Shown: positions 6,282-14,840, counted from the first letter of the stretch. The stretch: DNA of 17,938 nt from an uncultured Eubacteriales bacterium (GCA_900550065.1 URQR01000020.1:1-17938), one strand, 5' to 3'. A program made the numbers and translations. Notes: a model not told the origin generated them from the sequence alone.

Positions 6282-7136
6282 TTAGTCGCGCACACGCAAA
6301 TACTGTAGTCCTTTCCGTGCAAGCCAATATAGTCTTCCATCCGGTTCTTCCCGCATCTGCGCCTCCATGCCGTCCATATCAAGCACAATCCCACGAAAAT
6401 TCAAGTCCCATACAATTTCGTGTATCTCCGTATATTCCTCCAGTTCCTGTTTGACAGAGCCTTCATGCGTACGGATATATTGGACAAGCTTACGCCCGAG
6501 CCAGTACAGACGTCCGTCCGTATCCGCGCTCATTTCCTCCACCATACCGTCGGAGTCCAATACGATTCCACGGTGTGCCAGCTCCCATACAATATCGTTT
6601 ACCTCTGTGTACTCCTCGATATTCGCCCCGCTTACCGCACTGATAAAAGCTTCCCACGCCTGCGCATTGAGCACATATGGGGCTGGACATGTTTTGTGTG
6701 TCACGTCATAGTGACGGATGATGTGGTCTGTGTCAATTCCGTACTTCTCCATCAATTCCCGCGTCAGTTCAATTGCCTTCGTCACGGTTATCTCGTCAAA
6801 ATACCAAACGCCGTTCGCATTTTTATGCGTACACATCTCGATCCCGATTGCATTATCGTTGCGGCACTCCGGATGATAGTACTTACCGCCCGGGTCATGG
6901 CCACAGTGCCACGCACAGTCTTTTGGGTCTACACTTTGGTATACTGCGCCGTTTTCGCTCGCGTGCCCAACATAAAAGTGCGCGCTTGCGCCCACATCGG
7001 ATGAACCGTAATATTTCACATTATCGAGCGCGCTGCCCGTCGCGCCGACATAGTGAATGACTATATACTTTATCGTATCGCGCCGCCCCTTACGATAGTT
7101 ACGCGGATCGCACGGATGATCTGTATTGATGTTCAT
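6282..7136 (-). CDS. N-acetylmuramoyl-L-alanine amidase endolysin
   Basis: The 284-residue lysin has an N-terminal amidase_2 (PGRP/T7 lysozyme-like) domain, about residues 20-165. It has zinc ligands H28 (in VIHYVG), H142 (in RHYDVTHKTCP) and C150, plus E100 in IGIEM. It cleaves the amide bond between N-acetylmuramic acid and L-alanine in peptidoglycan after the holin opens the membrane. The C-terminus carries two tandem repeats (about 175-222 and 234-281, period 59) of the form EYTE-IVW-L--RGIVLD-DGM then DGRLYWL-RK, presumably a cell-wall-binding module. The ATG at 7134-7136 is chosen because AGGAGG sits 7 bases upstream. An ATG six codons earlier in frame would place the ribosome site inside the gene. 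No signal peptide is seen, as expected for a holin-dependent lysin. Confidence 0.92.
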   Translation of the reverse strand: MNINTDHPCDPRNYRKGRRDTIKYIVIHYVGATGSALDNVKYYGSSDVGASAHFYVGHASENGAVYQSVDPKDCAWHCGHDPGGKYYHPECRNDNAIGIEMCTHKNANGVWYFDEITVTKAIELTRELMEKYGIDTDHIIRHYDVTHKTCPAPYVLNAQAWEAFISAVSGANIEEYTEVNDIVWELAHRGIVLDSDGMVEEMSADTDGRLYWLGRKLVQYIRTHEGSVKQELEEYTEIHEIVWDLNFRGIVLDMDGMEAQMREEPDGRLYWLARKGLQYLRVRD

Positions 7137-7230
7137 CTCTGTACCTCCTAACATTTATGTTTTAGATAATTAGGTATATATTGCTCTCGTTTATAGTTTA
7201 TGCCAGAAGGCCATATTATGTGTTTAAAAA

Positions 7231-8247
7231 TTACGGTGTTGCCGGATTCCACGCGCCCCATTCACCATAGCTTTTGTACCGCCGTGTCATGCCTTGATGG
7301 CCGAGCTTAAGCTGCATCCCAAAGAACCCACCTTCCAGCGATGTCAGTACAAAATAACCTACAATGCCCGGTCCATCGGCGTTTCGCACTACTGTCAGAC
7401 CGTTCGGCAAGTTGTCTAAATTAGTCGTCTCGTTTAGGTCTGCGTCCACGGTCGGCGAGATGTAATTGATTAAGTTTTGACTCGTCGGAGCAGTTGTCAC
7501 GCTGTCGAGCGCTTCCTTATTGGTGTGCTCGTGGGCCTTTGGCGCAATCTCATTCGTCACGTCGTTTTGCAGAATATTCAGGTCGGTGTAAAACACATCG
7601 AGGTCATTTTGCAGTGCAGATATGATTTCATGTTCTTCTGTCGTGAAGGCGGCCGTCGTTTCGTCAAGCACGGACGCGTTGGCGTGCGTATGGGCCTTTG
7701 GGGCAATAGCATCTACCGCCGTCTTATCCGCTTTTGTGTCAAGCGCAGCATACACCGCCGCGCCGTCGGCCTTGTCATATAGGGCACCGTCCACGTAGCT
7801 TTTGTCAGCCTTCTGCGCCATTTCCGCATCGCTGGTGAAGCGCTTCGACGCCGTTGTACTAATCATGTCCGCACTGTGCGACGCCGGGTGAACGTAGTTG
7901 TTTGCGCCCGCCGCTACGCCGGACAGCTTGGTTTTTTCGGCGGCGGTGTAGGCGGCGGTGGTGGCGTCGAGCACGGACGCGTTGGCGTGCGTGTGGCTTT
8001 TCGCCTTTTCCGCATCCGTATAATCATTTGTGGAAAGTCCCTTTCCGGCCTCTTTGTCTACTTTTCCCGCTATCGCCGCCTCATCCGCCAGCACACTGTC
8101 TATGATACCGTTTACACTCGTTTTCAGTTCGTCCGTACTGTTTGAGTCGAACCACGCCTTCAGCTCGTCCGCCCCCATTTGCGGCGTATCCGCCAGCGCG
8201 GTCACCGGCTTTTTAAATCCGGTAATTTTGTATTCCTCTATTCCCAT
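7231..8247 (-). CDS. Tail fibre / receptor-binding protein
   Basis: The 338-residue protein has the build of a trimeric tail fibre. Low-complexity Ala/Asp/Lys/Thr-rich shaft segments are interrupted by H-x-H turns: HTH at 85-87, HTH at 186-188 and HEH at 239-241, of the kind that bind metal along the axis of trimeric phage needles. HTHANASVLD occurs twice (85 and 186), and APKAH twice (182 and 235). The C-terminal 60 residues change character (GYFVLTSLEGGFFG, then RRYKSYGEWGAWNP) and resemble the tip domains that touch the host surface. It lies downstream of the nozzle-like gene with an 18-base gap and a good AAGGAGTG site. No chaperone or assembly gene is adjacent. Function as adhesin is well supported by the pattern; the receptor is unknown. 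Confidence 0.85.
   Translation of the reverse strand: MGIEEYKITGFKKPVTALADTPQMGADELKAWFDSNSTDELKTSVNGIIDSVLADEAAIAGKVDKEAGKGLSTNDYTDAEKAKSHTHANASVLDATTAAYTAAEKTKLSGVAAGANNYVHPASHSADMISTTASKRFTSDAEMAQKADKSYVDGALYDKADGAAVYAALDTKADKTAVDAIAPKAHTHANASVLDETTAAFTTEEHEIISALQNDLDVFYTDLNILQNDVTNEIAPKAHEHTNKEALDSVTTAPTSQNLINYISPTVDADLNETTNLDNLPNGLTVVRNADGPGIVGYFVLTSLEGGFFGMQLKLGHQGMTRRYKSYGEWGAWNPATP
7662..7693. repeat. Direct repeat copy 1 in the fibre gene
   Basis: This 32-base segment is 30/32 identical to 7965-7996, exactly 303 bases (101 codons) away in the same frame. It encodes the HTHANASVLD stretch. Near identity at the DNA level, including third codon positions, suggests a recent duplication or gene conversion. 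Confidence 0.8.
7965..7996. repeat. Direct repeat copy 2 in the fibre gene
   Basis: Partner of 7662-7693, differing at two positions (both A/G). Recombination between the copies would delete or add a 101-residue shaft unit in frame and so change fibre length. Confidence 0.8.
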
Positions 8248-8265
8248 ATTCGTTCACTCCTTTTC

Positions 8266-10665
8266 TCACTTCACGTACTTACCCATCCGGTATTTTACGC
8301 TCACCGCCAAAAAGCCGAACGGCTCGCCCGGTGTATCGTTGACCAACCGCAGTCCAAACACATATACCTTTTTTACCTTCACACCTGTCGCAAATACGAA
8401 CGGCGCCGCAATCGTCCGGAACGTAAAGCGCGAAAAATCAACGTCGTCAAACGAGAACAAATCAATGTTTTCTCCTAAAACCCAGTCTCGGTAGTCCTCG
8501 TTCGTGTTGTAATATACTTTCACGCTGCTGCGCCCATATGGCATACAAGTGATGTAGCAGTTGCGCACCGTCTTGTAGTTCGTGTACGAGCCCAGCACGG
8601 TCCGAGGAATCTCCCACACCGCTTCAATGGCGCGCGCGCTGTCAAGGCTTCCGTCCACTGCCACGTCGTCATAATATGCGTTTTCCTCCGATTCATCCAT
8701 GAACCGGTACACCGTCCCCTGTTCCGTCCCGAGGTAGAGCCCGTTTTCCCCTGCCCATACGCAGCGCACCTCCGGCAGAGCGTCAAAGTACGACCACACG
8801 CACCCATTTTCCACGTCGCATACGTATGCATGGTCTCCAATAAACACGTAATAGCGTCCGCCCGCCGCCGCACAAACCGCCTCCTTCAGCGTTTCACCTA
8901 AAAGCCGCCCGTTTACACGCCGCGAGATGCTTTCTGTATTGTTTTGGTTTTCTACGTTTGTTCCGCTTATGGCAAATACGCCGTCCGGCCCAATGTAGAG
9001 CGGTACACCGCCTACGTTTTTAAACGAGCTCACAGACGATGCGCCGTAGGATATATTGCCCTGTTTCACCGCAAATATGGGGACTACACTGCCCGCGGCG
9101 TTCTCTTTTAACGCAAACGTGCGCAAGTACTGCGCGCTGTCGCCCCCTTTGCCGTCCTTTACGATAATCATGCTCCCGTATAACTTGTGGTAGCCCACGA
9201 TTGCTGAGTCCTGCGCCCCAACGTCCGTATATCCCGTATCTGGGAAGTAGCTTGCGTCATAAAGTCCGCTGGCAAAGTCACGCGCAGGGTATTTCTCGTT
9301 TCCGCTCACAAATACACGCGTGTCATTGCTCCCGCCGTAGAGCGCGCCGATACTGCAATTGTCTATCACATCGCTTTCCCCGTCTGTCAGCATGTACGTC
9401 ACGCTGATTACGCACTCCGTATTGGCGCTCACAACCACGCTGCTGTCAAGATCGACAAATTCCGCTCTGTATGTGTAGACTACCTGTTTATCTTCATGAC
9501 TTGTATACATTTGTATCGGCACGCCGTCAATATAGACGCCCGTCACAAATCCATCTCCCTCCGGGCTTAGATGCAGTCGCATCCCCTTAACGCCGGTTCC
9601 CTGCCAAAAGCCTGTCGGCCGGTAAAAATCAATTCGGCGCAGCCCGGATGCCAAATTCACACTTTCCAGTACTTCGCCCGTATAGGCCTCATAGTTTGTC
9701 GTCACTTTTCCGTTTTCATCAATCACGTCTCCGCCAATCTCATTTACGGGCAGCGGCTGACGTCCCGTTACAACCGTCGGTGCGTACACAAAATTGTTAT
9801 ACTCAACAATCACATACGGCTCGCAGTAGTATTGCACCTCGTCAGTAAGCGGCGGACGCGTCAGCTCTACGGACAGGCCTTTTTCGTCCGATACTACATT
9901 GTATTGCCGCTCGTCGACGCGGAAATATTGCTTTGTGCCGTCGGAGTTTGTTTCCGCCATATATAACGACACGACGCGCATCCTGCTTTTTAGCTCCGGG
10001 GGCGCGACATAGAGCCGGTGCGGGTAGTTTGTCTCGCGGAAGCGGTATGTATCAAGAGCAAAGCCTATCTTTTTGTAGGTATTGTGCGCGCAGTAGTCGT
10101 GACGTTCGCCGTCCAAATTTGCAGCAGACGGCCCACTCGAGCGCGAGCGGCCCGAGATAATCAGCGGCGCGTCCGCTTCTATGTTCTCAGCGCTGGCTTG
10201 GCTTACGAAACCGTAGCACAGCGTGCTAGTGATATCGTCGTAACCGATTTTGATATAGCCCGCACCTATGATATAGAGCGCGCCGCCGATGGAAAAAGAG
10301 CGGCTCTTTTTGTCCGCGAGGCCTGTAAGAAGCAGACCGCCGAGTACAATCTGTTTGTCTGCGCCAAAAGAAAAGCGGTAAAGCTTTGTCCCGATGTGGA
10401 TAAAGTGATATGTCTGGTTATTGTCCGGGCAATTGTACTCGAAAATACCGTTTATCTTGCCGTCAGAGCCGGTGGCGCCGGGTTCAAAAACGCGTCGGGT
10501 GCCGGTGCGTTTTTCGACGTAGCCGTTGCGGTTTTGGAGCATGTTTTTCGTGTCGGGCGAGAAGGAGGATTCGACCTTTGAGGCCTCTGTCGTGAAGTCT
10601 GCCCCCGCGAAGGCCGAAATTGTGTATTGTTGGTCGCCGGGCGGCGACTGAAATTGTAGTGCCAT
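8266..10665 (-). CDS. Large podovirus tail protein (nozzle / T7 gp12- or P22 gp10-like)
   Basis: The 799-residue protein begins with the opening typical of podovirus nozzle and DNA-stabilisation proteins: a short lead, then NMLQNRNGYVEKRTGTRR (41-58). The rest is beta-rich, with recurring blade-like strands such as GVFAISGTN, GGRYYVFIGDHAYVCD, GCVWSYFD and GLYLGTEQGTVYRF that suggest a beta-propeller core, as in T7 gp12, a protein of almost the same length (794). Its place directly after the small adaptor gene and before the fibre supports a role as the tail tube/nozzle that closes the portal channel and carries fibres. Sequence identity to named nozzles is not obvious by eye, so the assignment rests on architecture and order. 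The ATG follows AAGGAGG by about 9 bases. Confidence 0.7.
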   Translation of the reverse strand: MALQFQSPPGDQQYTISAFAGADFTTEASKVESSFSPDTKNMLQNRNGYVEKRTGTRRVFEPGATGSDGKINGIFEYNCPDNNQTYHFIHIGTKLYRFSFGADKQIVLGGLLLTGLADKKSRSFSIGGALYIIGAGYIKIGYDDITSTLCYGFVSQASAENIEADAPLIISGRSRSSGPSAANLDGERHDYCAHNTYKKIGFALDTYRFRETNYPHRLYVAPPELKSRMRVVSLYMAETNSDGTKQYFRVDERQYNVVSDEKGLSVELTRPPLTDEVQYYCEPYVIVEYNNFVYAPTVVTGRQPLPVNEIGGDVIDENGKVTTNYEAYTGEVLESVNLASGLRRIDFYRPTGFWQGTGVKGMRLHLSPEGDGFVTGVYIDGVPIQMYTSHEDKQVVYTYRAEFVDLDSSVVVSANTECVISVTYMLTDGESDVIDNCSIGALYGGSNDTRVFVSGNEKYPARDFASGLYDASYFPDTGYTDVGAQDSAIVGYHKLYGSMIIVKDGKGGDSAQYLRTFALKENAAGSVVPIFAVKQGNISYGASSVSSFKNVGGVPLYIGPDGVFAISGTNVENQNNTESISRRVNGRLLGETLKEAVCAAAGGRYYVFIGDHAYVCDVENGCVWSYFDALPEVRCVWAGENGLYLGTEQGTVYRFMDESEENAYYDDVAVDGSLDSARAIEAVWEIPRTVLGSYTNYKTVRNCYITCMPYGRSSVKVYYNTNEDYRDWVLGENIDLFSFDDVDFSRFTFRTIAAPFVFATGVKVKKVYVFGLRLVNDTPGEPFGFLAVSVKYRMGKYVK

Positions 10666-10679
10666 ATCACACGCCTCCT

Positions 10680-11051
10680 TTATTGATAGTAATTCTGAAT
10701 ACTCGAATAGTTCACTACGTGATAGGTCCTTTTTAGTTCTTCAAACTGTGCCCCCATCGCATTCGACATCGACCGGTCGTCGTCTGCGCAAAACAGCGCC
10801 GCCAGACCATACGCCAGACAGCCACTCACAAAATTTTCATCATAGGGAATCACATCGTCGAATCCCTCGACAGTTCCTGCTGCTGCAAGCGTCTGCTTCC
10901 CTTTTGATTCCCGAATTGCGTTTTCAGTGGAAAGGCACTGCGCCAGAAGCTGGTTAATGAGCGGGATACAATTCCGCTTAAAAACGCGTGCACGCGCCTC
11001 GTCCTCGCCAAGCAGTGCAAGCGTACGCTTAAAAAGCTCATTTACTTTCAA
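10680..11051 (-). CDS. Head-tail adaptor protein (gp6/gp11/P22 gp4-like)
   Basis: The 123-residue, mostly helical protein has the layout of connector adaptors that dock under the portal: an N-terminal helix NELFKRTLALLGE, a helix CIPLINQLLAQCLSTEN, a loop with a small beta segment (GFDDVIPYDENF), and a C-terminal helix LAYGLAALFCADDDRSMSNAMGAQFEELKR. It is encoded between major capsid and nozzle-like genes, the usual place for this part. The start is TTG with a near-ideal GGAGGTGA 7 bases upstream. A terminator-like hairpin lies between it and the capsid gene, so it is probably expressed at lower level than the capsid protein. Assignment is by fold pattern and gene order. Confidence 0.65.
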   Translation of the reverse strand: MKVNELFKRTLALLGEDEARARVFKRNCIPLINQLLAQCLSTENAIRESKGKQTLAAAGTVEGFDDVIPYDENFVSGCLAYGLAALFCADDDRSMSNAMGAQFEELKRTYHVVNYSSIQNYYQ

Positions 11052-11081
11052 ATTTTATCACCTCCGGATAATGGTAGAAAA

Positions 11082-11100
11082 GGCGGGCGAAATGCCCGCC
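11082..11100 (-). terminator. Terminator-like hairpin directly after the major capsid gene
   Basis: A perfect 7-bp GC stem GGCGGGC/GCCCGCC with a 5-base loop starts 21 bases after the capsid stop in the leftward transcript. It is followed by TTTTCT and then by the next gene's ribosome site. It has the form of a weak intrinsic terminator, and would lower expression of tail and lysis genes relative to capsid. Confidence 0.65.
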
Positions 11101-11121
11101 CCGATTTCTATCGTTTGCCTA

Positions 11122-12165
11122 TTACGCCTGTGCAACAGCAGAAGTAAACATCCCATCTTTGACCGCATAAACGCGAATCGTCTCCCCCGCCGGAACCGTG
11201 ACAGCCGCCGCGTATTTTTCCGCGTTTTCGCTGTAGCGCGGATCTGTTCCGTCAAGCGTGTAGAAAATCTGTGCGCCGCTCGTGGTACATGCTACCGTGG
11301 CGGAATTTGAACTCTTCGTAATTGTAGGTGTTGCAACAACCTTGTCCTGTGCGACCGCCGCATAAACGCCCATGCATCTTGCGCCGATGACGAACGCGTC
11401 GTAGTTGTTGCGTCCTTCCAACAGTGCGCCGGAAATACCCGGCGGGTCCTGATGTACCTTTGCGTCGCGAATCTTGTACGGCAGAATAACCGCATCCTTA
11501 TGCGCTAAAAGGAAGAACACCCCCTCCGGCAGATAGCTCGCCGGAACCTTTACGATTTTTGCGCCGAACACATCGCCGACGATTCCCTTTGCCAGCGCCT
11601 CTGCGCCGAGTGACTCGATACCCAAAAACTCTGTCGACTGGCGAATCAGGCTGTACATCTCGCCTGTTACATAAAGGTAGCGGTTTTCCTGCGGCACACA
11701 TGCGTCGTCAAGCACCTTGCACGCATCGCCGATATCCGCAATAATTGTTGTTTTTGTCGGCTTTGTAATACCCGCAACCGTGCCGGCCAGCGCGCAGTAG
11801 CGCGAAAGCGCGTACTTGTCCACCATCGGCACAACCTTTTCGTTCGTCTGAAGCTTAAGCATCTTACCCGCATTTTTAACAAGCATCTGCTCATTGTTGT
11901 TACCCTTATCAATAATGATAGAGTAGCTCTTGTCCTGCGTCATGGTCAGCTCCTGTACCGTATCCGCCATCTCGACAGGCGTGCCGAAGCGGTTCGTGCC
12001 ATCGCGCGTATAGTCGACCGGTTCTACCGTCTGAGGCGTATAGATTTTGACCGTCTTCACACCGCTGAAGTCCCACTCGCTCGATGTTTTGTCCGCTACA
12101 AGCGAACCCACCGTATACATCCCTGCAATTTTGTCCGAATATTTTGCCGCTAAATTGATTGCCAT
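11122..12165 (-). CDS. Major capsid protein with C-terminal Ig-like domain
   Basis: A 347-residue protein in the capsid position, between scaffold and adaptor. The first roughly 275 residues fit an HK97-fold coat protein of the group that starts MAINLAAKYSDKIAG. They include the segment TMTQDKSYSIIIDKGNNNEQ (extended-loop region) and a conserved-looking core EGVFFLLAHKDAVILPYK and GRNNYDAFVIGARCMGVYAAV. From about residue 278 the character changes to a beta-sandwich module, with TTSGAQIFYTLDGTDP and VPAGETIRVYAVKDG. This is the pattern of chitobiase C-terminal/Fn3-associated Ig-like domains, and it would be displayed on the capsid exterior. The start ATG at 12163-12165 has AGGAGGA 8 bases upstream; an in-frame TTG 8 codons earlier would include the ribosome site. 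Capsid identity is from order and pattern; the appended domain is visible directly. Confidence 0.85.
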   Translation of the reverse strand: MAINLAAKYSDKIAGMYTVGSLVADKTSSEWDFSGVKTVKIYTPQTVEPVDYTRDGTNRFGTPVEMADTVQELTMTQDKSYSIIIDKGNNNEQMLVKNAGKMLKLQTNEKVVPMVDKYALSRYCALAGTVAGITKPTKTTIIADIGDACKVLDDACVPQENRYLYVTGEMYSLIRQSTEFLGIESLGAEALAKGIVGDVFGAKIVKVPASYLPEGVFFLLAHKDAVILPYKIRDAKVHQDPPGISGALLEGRNNYDAFVIGARCMGVYAAVAQDKVVATPTITKSSNSATVACTTSGAQIFYTLDGTDPRYSENAEKYAAAVTVPAGETIRVYAVKDGMFTSAVAQA

Positions 12166-12208
12166 AGTTTTTTCCTCCTGTAAAATCAAATTATTGCGCG
12201 CCAGTGCG

Positions 12209-13033
12209 TCAGCCCAACAGCCCCTCTAAAAACGGGTCCGGCGCCTCGCCCGGCGCATTGCCGATCGCGCTTCCCGCGCTCCGGCTCCTGCCCTCTGCGT
12301 TCTGCTTTTCAAGCAGGATGTCCCTGCGCAGCCGCTCGTTTTCACACATCGCATATGCGGAAATCAAATCCATTCCTCCGCGATATAGTTCCCATGCGCG
12401 TAGCGGGATACTGCCCGGGTCGACGTCCGGATACGTGCGGATAAAGTCGTAAAACGGCTTTTTCCGCTCCGCTTTGAGGCGTTCGCCTTCCAGCGCGTCC
12501 TCTAAATCCGTCATATAGAGCGCATCCTTTTCCCGGATACCGCGGCGAATTAGGTTTTCGACACGGCTGCGCCTGCGAAGCTTTTTTTGCTCTGCCAAAT
12601 ACCCTTCTGGGCTAAGGCCGCTCTTCCGAGCGTCCCCGAGCACCTCCTGTGCGCCGGGCTGCGCGCGCAGGATATCGTACTCGCCCTTGACATGGTCGTA
12701 ATTGAGCCCCTTCTGTGCGTTGGTTTTCAGCTCGTCGAGGGTCAAATACATTTCCTTGCCGTTATAAACCACCCTGTAGCGGCCGTCCTCGTCCATCTCC
12801 GCTTGGTTGTCGGAGAGCGCGTCGTAGTCGGCAAAGATATCCTCTTCGTCCTCATGCGCCGCGCCGGGACGCTGCTTACCGCTTTTCGCGCCTGTTTCCG
12901 AATCGAACGCCGCCTCACTATCGCCGCTTGGCTGCGGGCCTGCTTCCTCTATCAGCTCGTCGAAAATTGCGCTGTAATCGCTTTCTGCCGCCATTGTATC
13001 AAAGGTTTCGGTTTGATTGGTTGTATCAAACAT
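12209..13033 (-). CDS. Scaffolding protein
   Basis: The 274-residue, strongly charged protein lies immediately upstream of the capsid gene, the usual scaffold position. Residues 1-80 are acidic and probably disordered (EDEEDIFADYD). The middle and C-terminal parts are charged helices (EQKKLRRRSRVENLIRRG, then GERLKAERKKPFYDF), as expected for assembly cores. A short segment GRYRVVYNGKEMYLTLDELK may fold. There is no protease motif and no sign of fusion to one. The ATG at 13031-13033 is chosen because AAAGGAGTG precedes it by about 6 bases; an in-frame ATG six codons upstream precedes the ribosome site. The sequence was not recognised beyond this pattern. Confidence 0.7.
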   Translation of the reverse strand: MFDTTNQTETFDTMAAESDYSAIFDELIEEAGPQPSGDSEAAFDSETGAKSGKQRPGAAHEDEEDIFADYDALSDNQAEMDEDGRYRVVYNGKEMYLTLDELKTNAQKGLNYDHVKGEYDILRAQPGAQEVLGDARKSGLSPEGYLAEQKKLRRRSRVENLIRRGIREKDALYMTDLEDALEGERLKAERKKPFYDFIRTYPDVDPGSIPLRAWELYRGGMDLISAYAMCENERLRRDILLEKQNAEGRSRSAGSAIGNAPGEAPDPFLEGLLG

Positions 13034-13061
13034 CGAAAACACTCCTTTCATAATTTAATTT

Positions 13062-14582
13062 TTACACCGCCGCTGCGCCCGCCTGCTTGTTTGCTTCCTC
13101 GCGCAGCGCCTGTATAATGTTCTGCTTGTTTTTAATGTACGAGTCCGGAATGGAATTCAAATACAGCTCCGGATCTTTTATAATACCGCGCAGGAGCAAA
13201 TTATCCGCCGTCTGTACCTGCATAATTTCCGACCAGTACGCACTCGCGCCCACGTTGACCTTCAAGTTTAGGTCATAGTCGCCAAGCGTGCTAAAGTCAA
13301 ACAGCATCCGCTTTCCGTCCGTACCGTTCACCTCGCGGATACCGTAGTAAGCGCGCATCATATCAACAAAAATCCGCACATAGTCCTCCACAAACTGGTA
13401 AAACGTCTGGCGTACTAATTCGAGCGGCGCGCCGCTCGCCTTTTGCAGGGCGATAATCGCCGACGCGTTGTCTGCGCGCACGTTGCCGAGCGCAGCGTCC
13501 GTCGCGCCCATGTATTCTTTTGTGTAGAGCATTGTTTTTTCAACAAGCTCCATAACCGCGCCGCTCATATCCGGCATCTTAAACGCCGTTGCAATCGCGT
13601 CGTTAACGTTGCCTTCAATCTTGATTGCTTCTCCGATTTTGTTCGAGAAACCATTCGGGAAACGGTTCTTGTCGTAGATGAGCTTCGGAAATGCGAGCTT
13701 TTTAACATAGTCCATCCCCATCGCATAACACTTGTTGATAAATATCTGGTTGGGTAAAAGCTCCGTAATCGCGGCCTGCCCGTGGTAGCTGTTCTTAATG
13801 CGCTCCCAGTTCATAAACGCTACCGGGTAAAGCGACAGCTTCGTGTCAAACGGCGGCTTCACAAACGCGTCGCGCGTCGACTTTGCACACCAGACGCTGC
13901 CGTTTTCCTTCCAAAACCGAATCAGCACCGTCACACAGTCGTCGCGCAGATCGTCGAGCTCGTTCTCCGTGTCCGGCCGCAGCCTTGCAATTTCATCCTC
14001 CGGAACGCCGTTCTGGCGTGCCTCCGCGATTACTTCGTCGAGCTTTTTACGCAGGGCAAGAATGATATGTCCCTGCGATTGTACGTCCGGCGTCGCCGTG
14101 TTGGAAAAGATTACGTTTGTATTGTCGATTACGTCCAGACCAATCAGGCCCTGCGCAAGCTGGCCCGTCTTTGCATCCGCGTCAAAATAGGCGTAGATGC
14201 AGCCGTCCCCGTCCACGCACGCATTGCGCAGTACCTCTCGGTTTTTCTGCTTGATTCGGCTGTACTCGATTGCGCGCTCCAATTCGCGCCCAATCACTAA
14301 CATCGCTTCCTCGCTGCCCGGCTTGTCCGTAAAGGTGCTTGCGCTCGCCGTAATGTCGTCCGACACAATTTGCGAGATAAACATGTTACAGACGCGCTTT
14401 AACACATTAAATACCGGCTTGTCTAAATCCGGCGCGTCAACGCCCTCCCACTGGTTTCCAATAAAAAAGCTTTCGTTTTTCCTGACCTTATCGTACAGGT
14501 CAATGTTGTAATTGTACGATACGCCTTGCTGATATTCATCGTAAATACCGCCCGGCGTAACTGCCTTTGGTGCTTCCACCAT
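13062..14582 (-). CDS. Portal protein
   Basis: The 506-residue protein has the portal signature. The N-terminal clip/wing start is YDKVRKNESFFIGNQWEGVDAP split as YDKVRKNESFF and IGNQWEG, followed by NVLKRVCNMFISQIVSDD. A long stem/crown part contains NASAIIALQKASGAPLE and the helix FYQFVEDYVRIFVDMMRAYYG. Portal proteins form a dodecameric ring at one capsid vertex, through which TerL pumps DNA and to which the adaptor and tail attach. Length and position (after terminase, before scaffold) are typical. The ATG follows GGAGGTGG by about 3 bases. The C-terminal tail IIQALREEANKQAGAAAV is helical. No disruption is seen. Confidence 0.88.
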   Translation of the reverse strand: MVEAPKAVTPGGIYDEYQQGVSYNYNIDLYDKVRKNESFFIGNQWEGVDAPDLDKPVFNVLKRVCNMFISQIVSDDITASASTFTDKPGSEEAMLVIGRELERAIEYSRIKQKNREVLRNACVDGDGCIYAYFDADAKTGQLAQGLIGLDVIDNTNVIFSNTATPDVQSQGHIILALRKKLDEVIAEARQNGVPEDEIARLRPDTENELDDLRDDCVTVLIRFWKENGSVWCAKSTRDAFVKPPFDTKLSLYPVAFMNWERIKNSYHGQAAITELLPNQIFINKCYAMGMDYVKKLAFPKLIYDKNRFPNGFSNKIGEAIKIEGNVNDAIATAFKMPDMSGAVMELVEKTMLYTKEYMGATDAALGNVRADNASAIIALQKASGAPLELVRQTFYQFVEDYVRIFVDMMRAYYGIREVNGTDGKRMLFDFSTLGDYDLNLKVNVGASAYWSEIMQVQTADNLLLRGIIKDPELYLNSIPDSYIKNKQNIIQALREEANKQAGAAAV

Positions 14583-14612
14583 GCGCCACCTCCTGTAATT
14601 TCTGCGCGTCGG

Positions 14613-14840
14613 TTAAATGCGCGCCTCGTCGTCGCTGCCGCCACTGTAGCAGAGTAGGCTTTCCCACTGCCGCATCAGCTCCTCTTCCGACTTTGCCTTC
14701 CCGGGCAGCGCGGCCTCTGCATCCGCCTCTTTGTTTTTCCTGTGGTTCCACAGCCTAACCCCACGAACGTCTGCTTTCGCCGCCAGCATTAAAACTGCGC
14801 CGACTACGACCCCCACGATTGCAAATACTGCACATTCCAT
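14613..14840 (-). CDS. Small membrane-anchored protein between TerL and portal
   Basis: The 75-residue protein has one N-terminal hydrophobic segment (about 4-21, AVFAIVGVVVGAVLMLAA) followed by a charged region and EEELMRQWESLLCYSGG near the end. Small proteins ending in a QWE-LL-Y-G-like motif are familiar from clostridial prophages at this position, but I know of no assigned function. The ATG has GGGGGTGAG close upstream; the gene fits between TerL (30 bases before) and portal (30 bases after) without overlap. Confidence 0.65.
   Translation of the reverse strand: MECAVFAIVGVVVGAVLMLAAKADVRGVRLWNHRKNKEADAEAALPGKAKSEEELMRQWESLLCYSGGSDDEARI

Noticed and set aside
10018..10581. Plus-strand ORF of 187 codons inside the nozzle-like gene
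   Set aside because: The antisense shadow has no ribosome site or recognisable motif, and the opposite frame is a continuous 799-residue protein.
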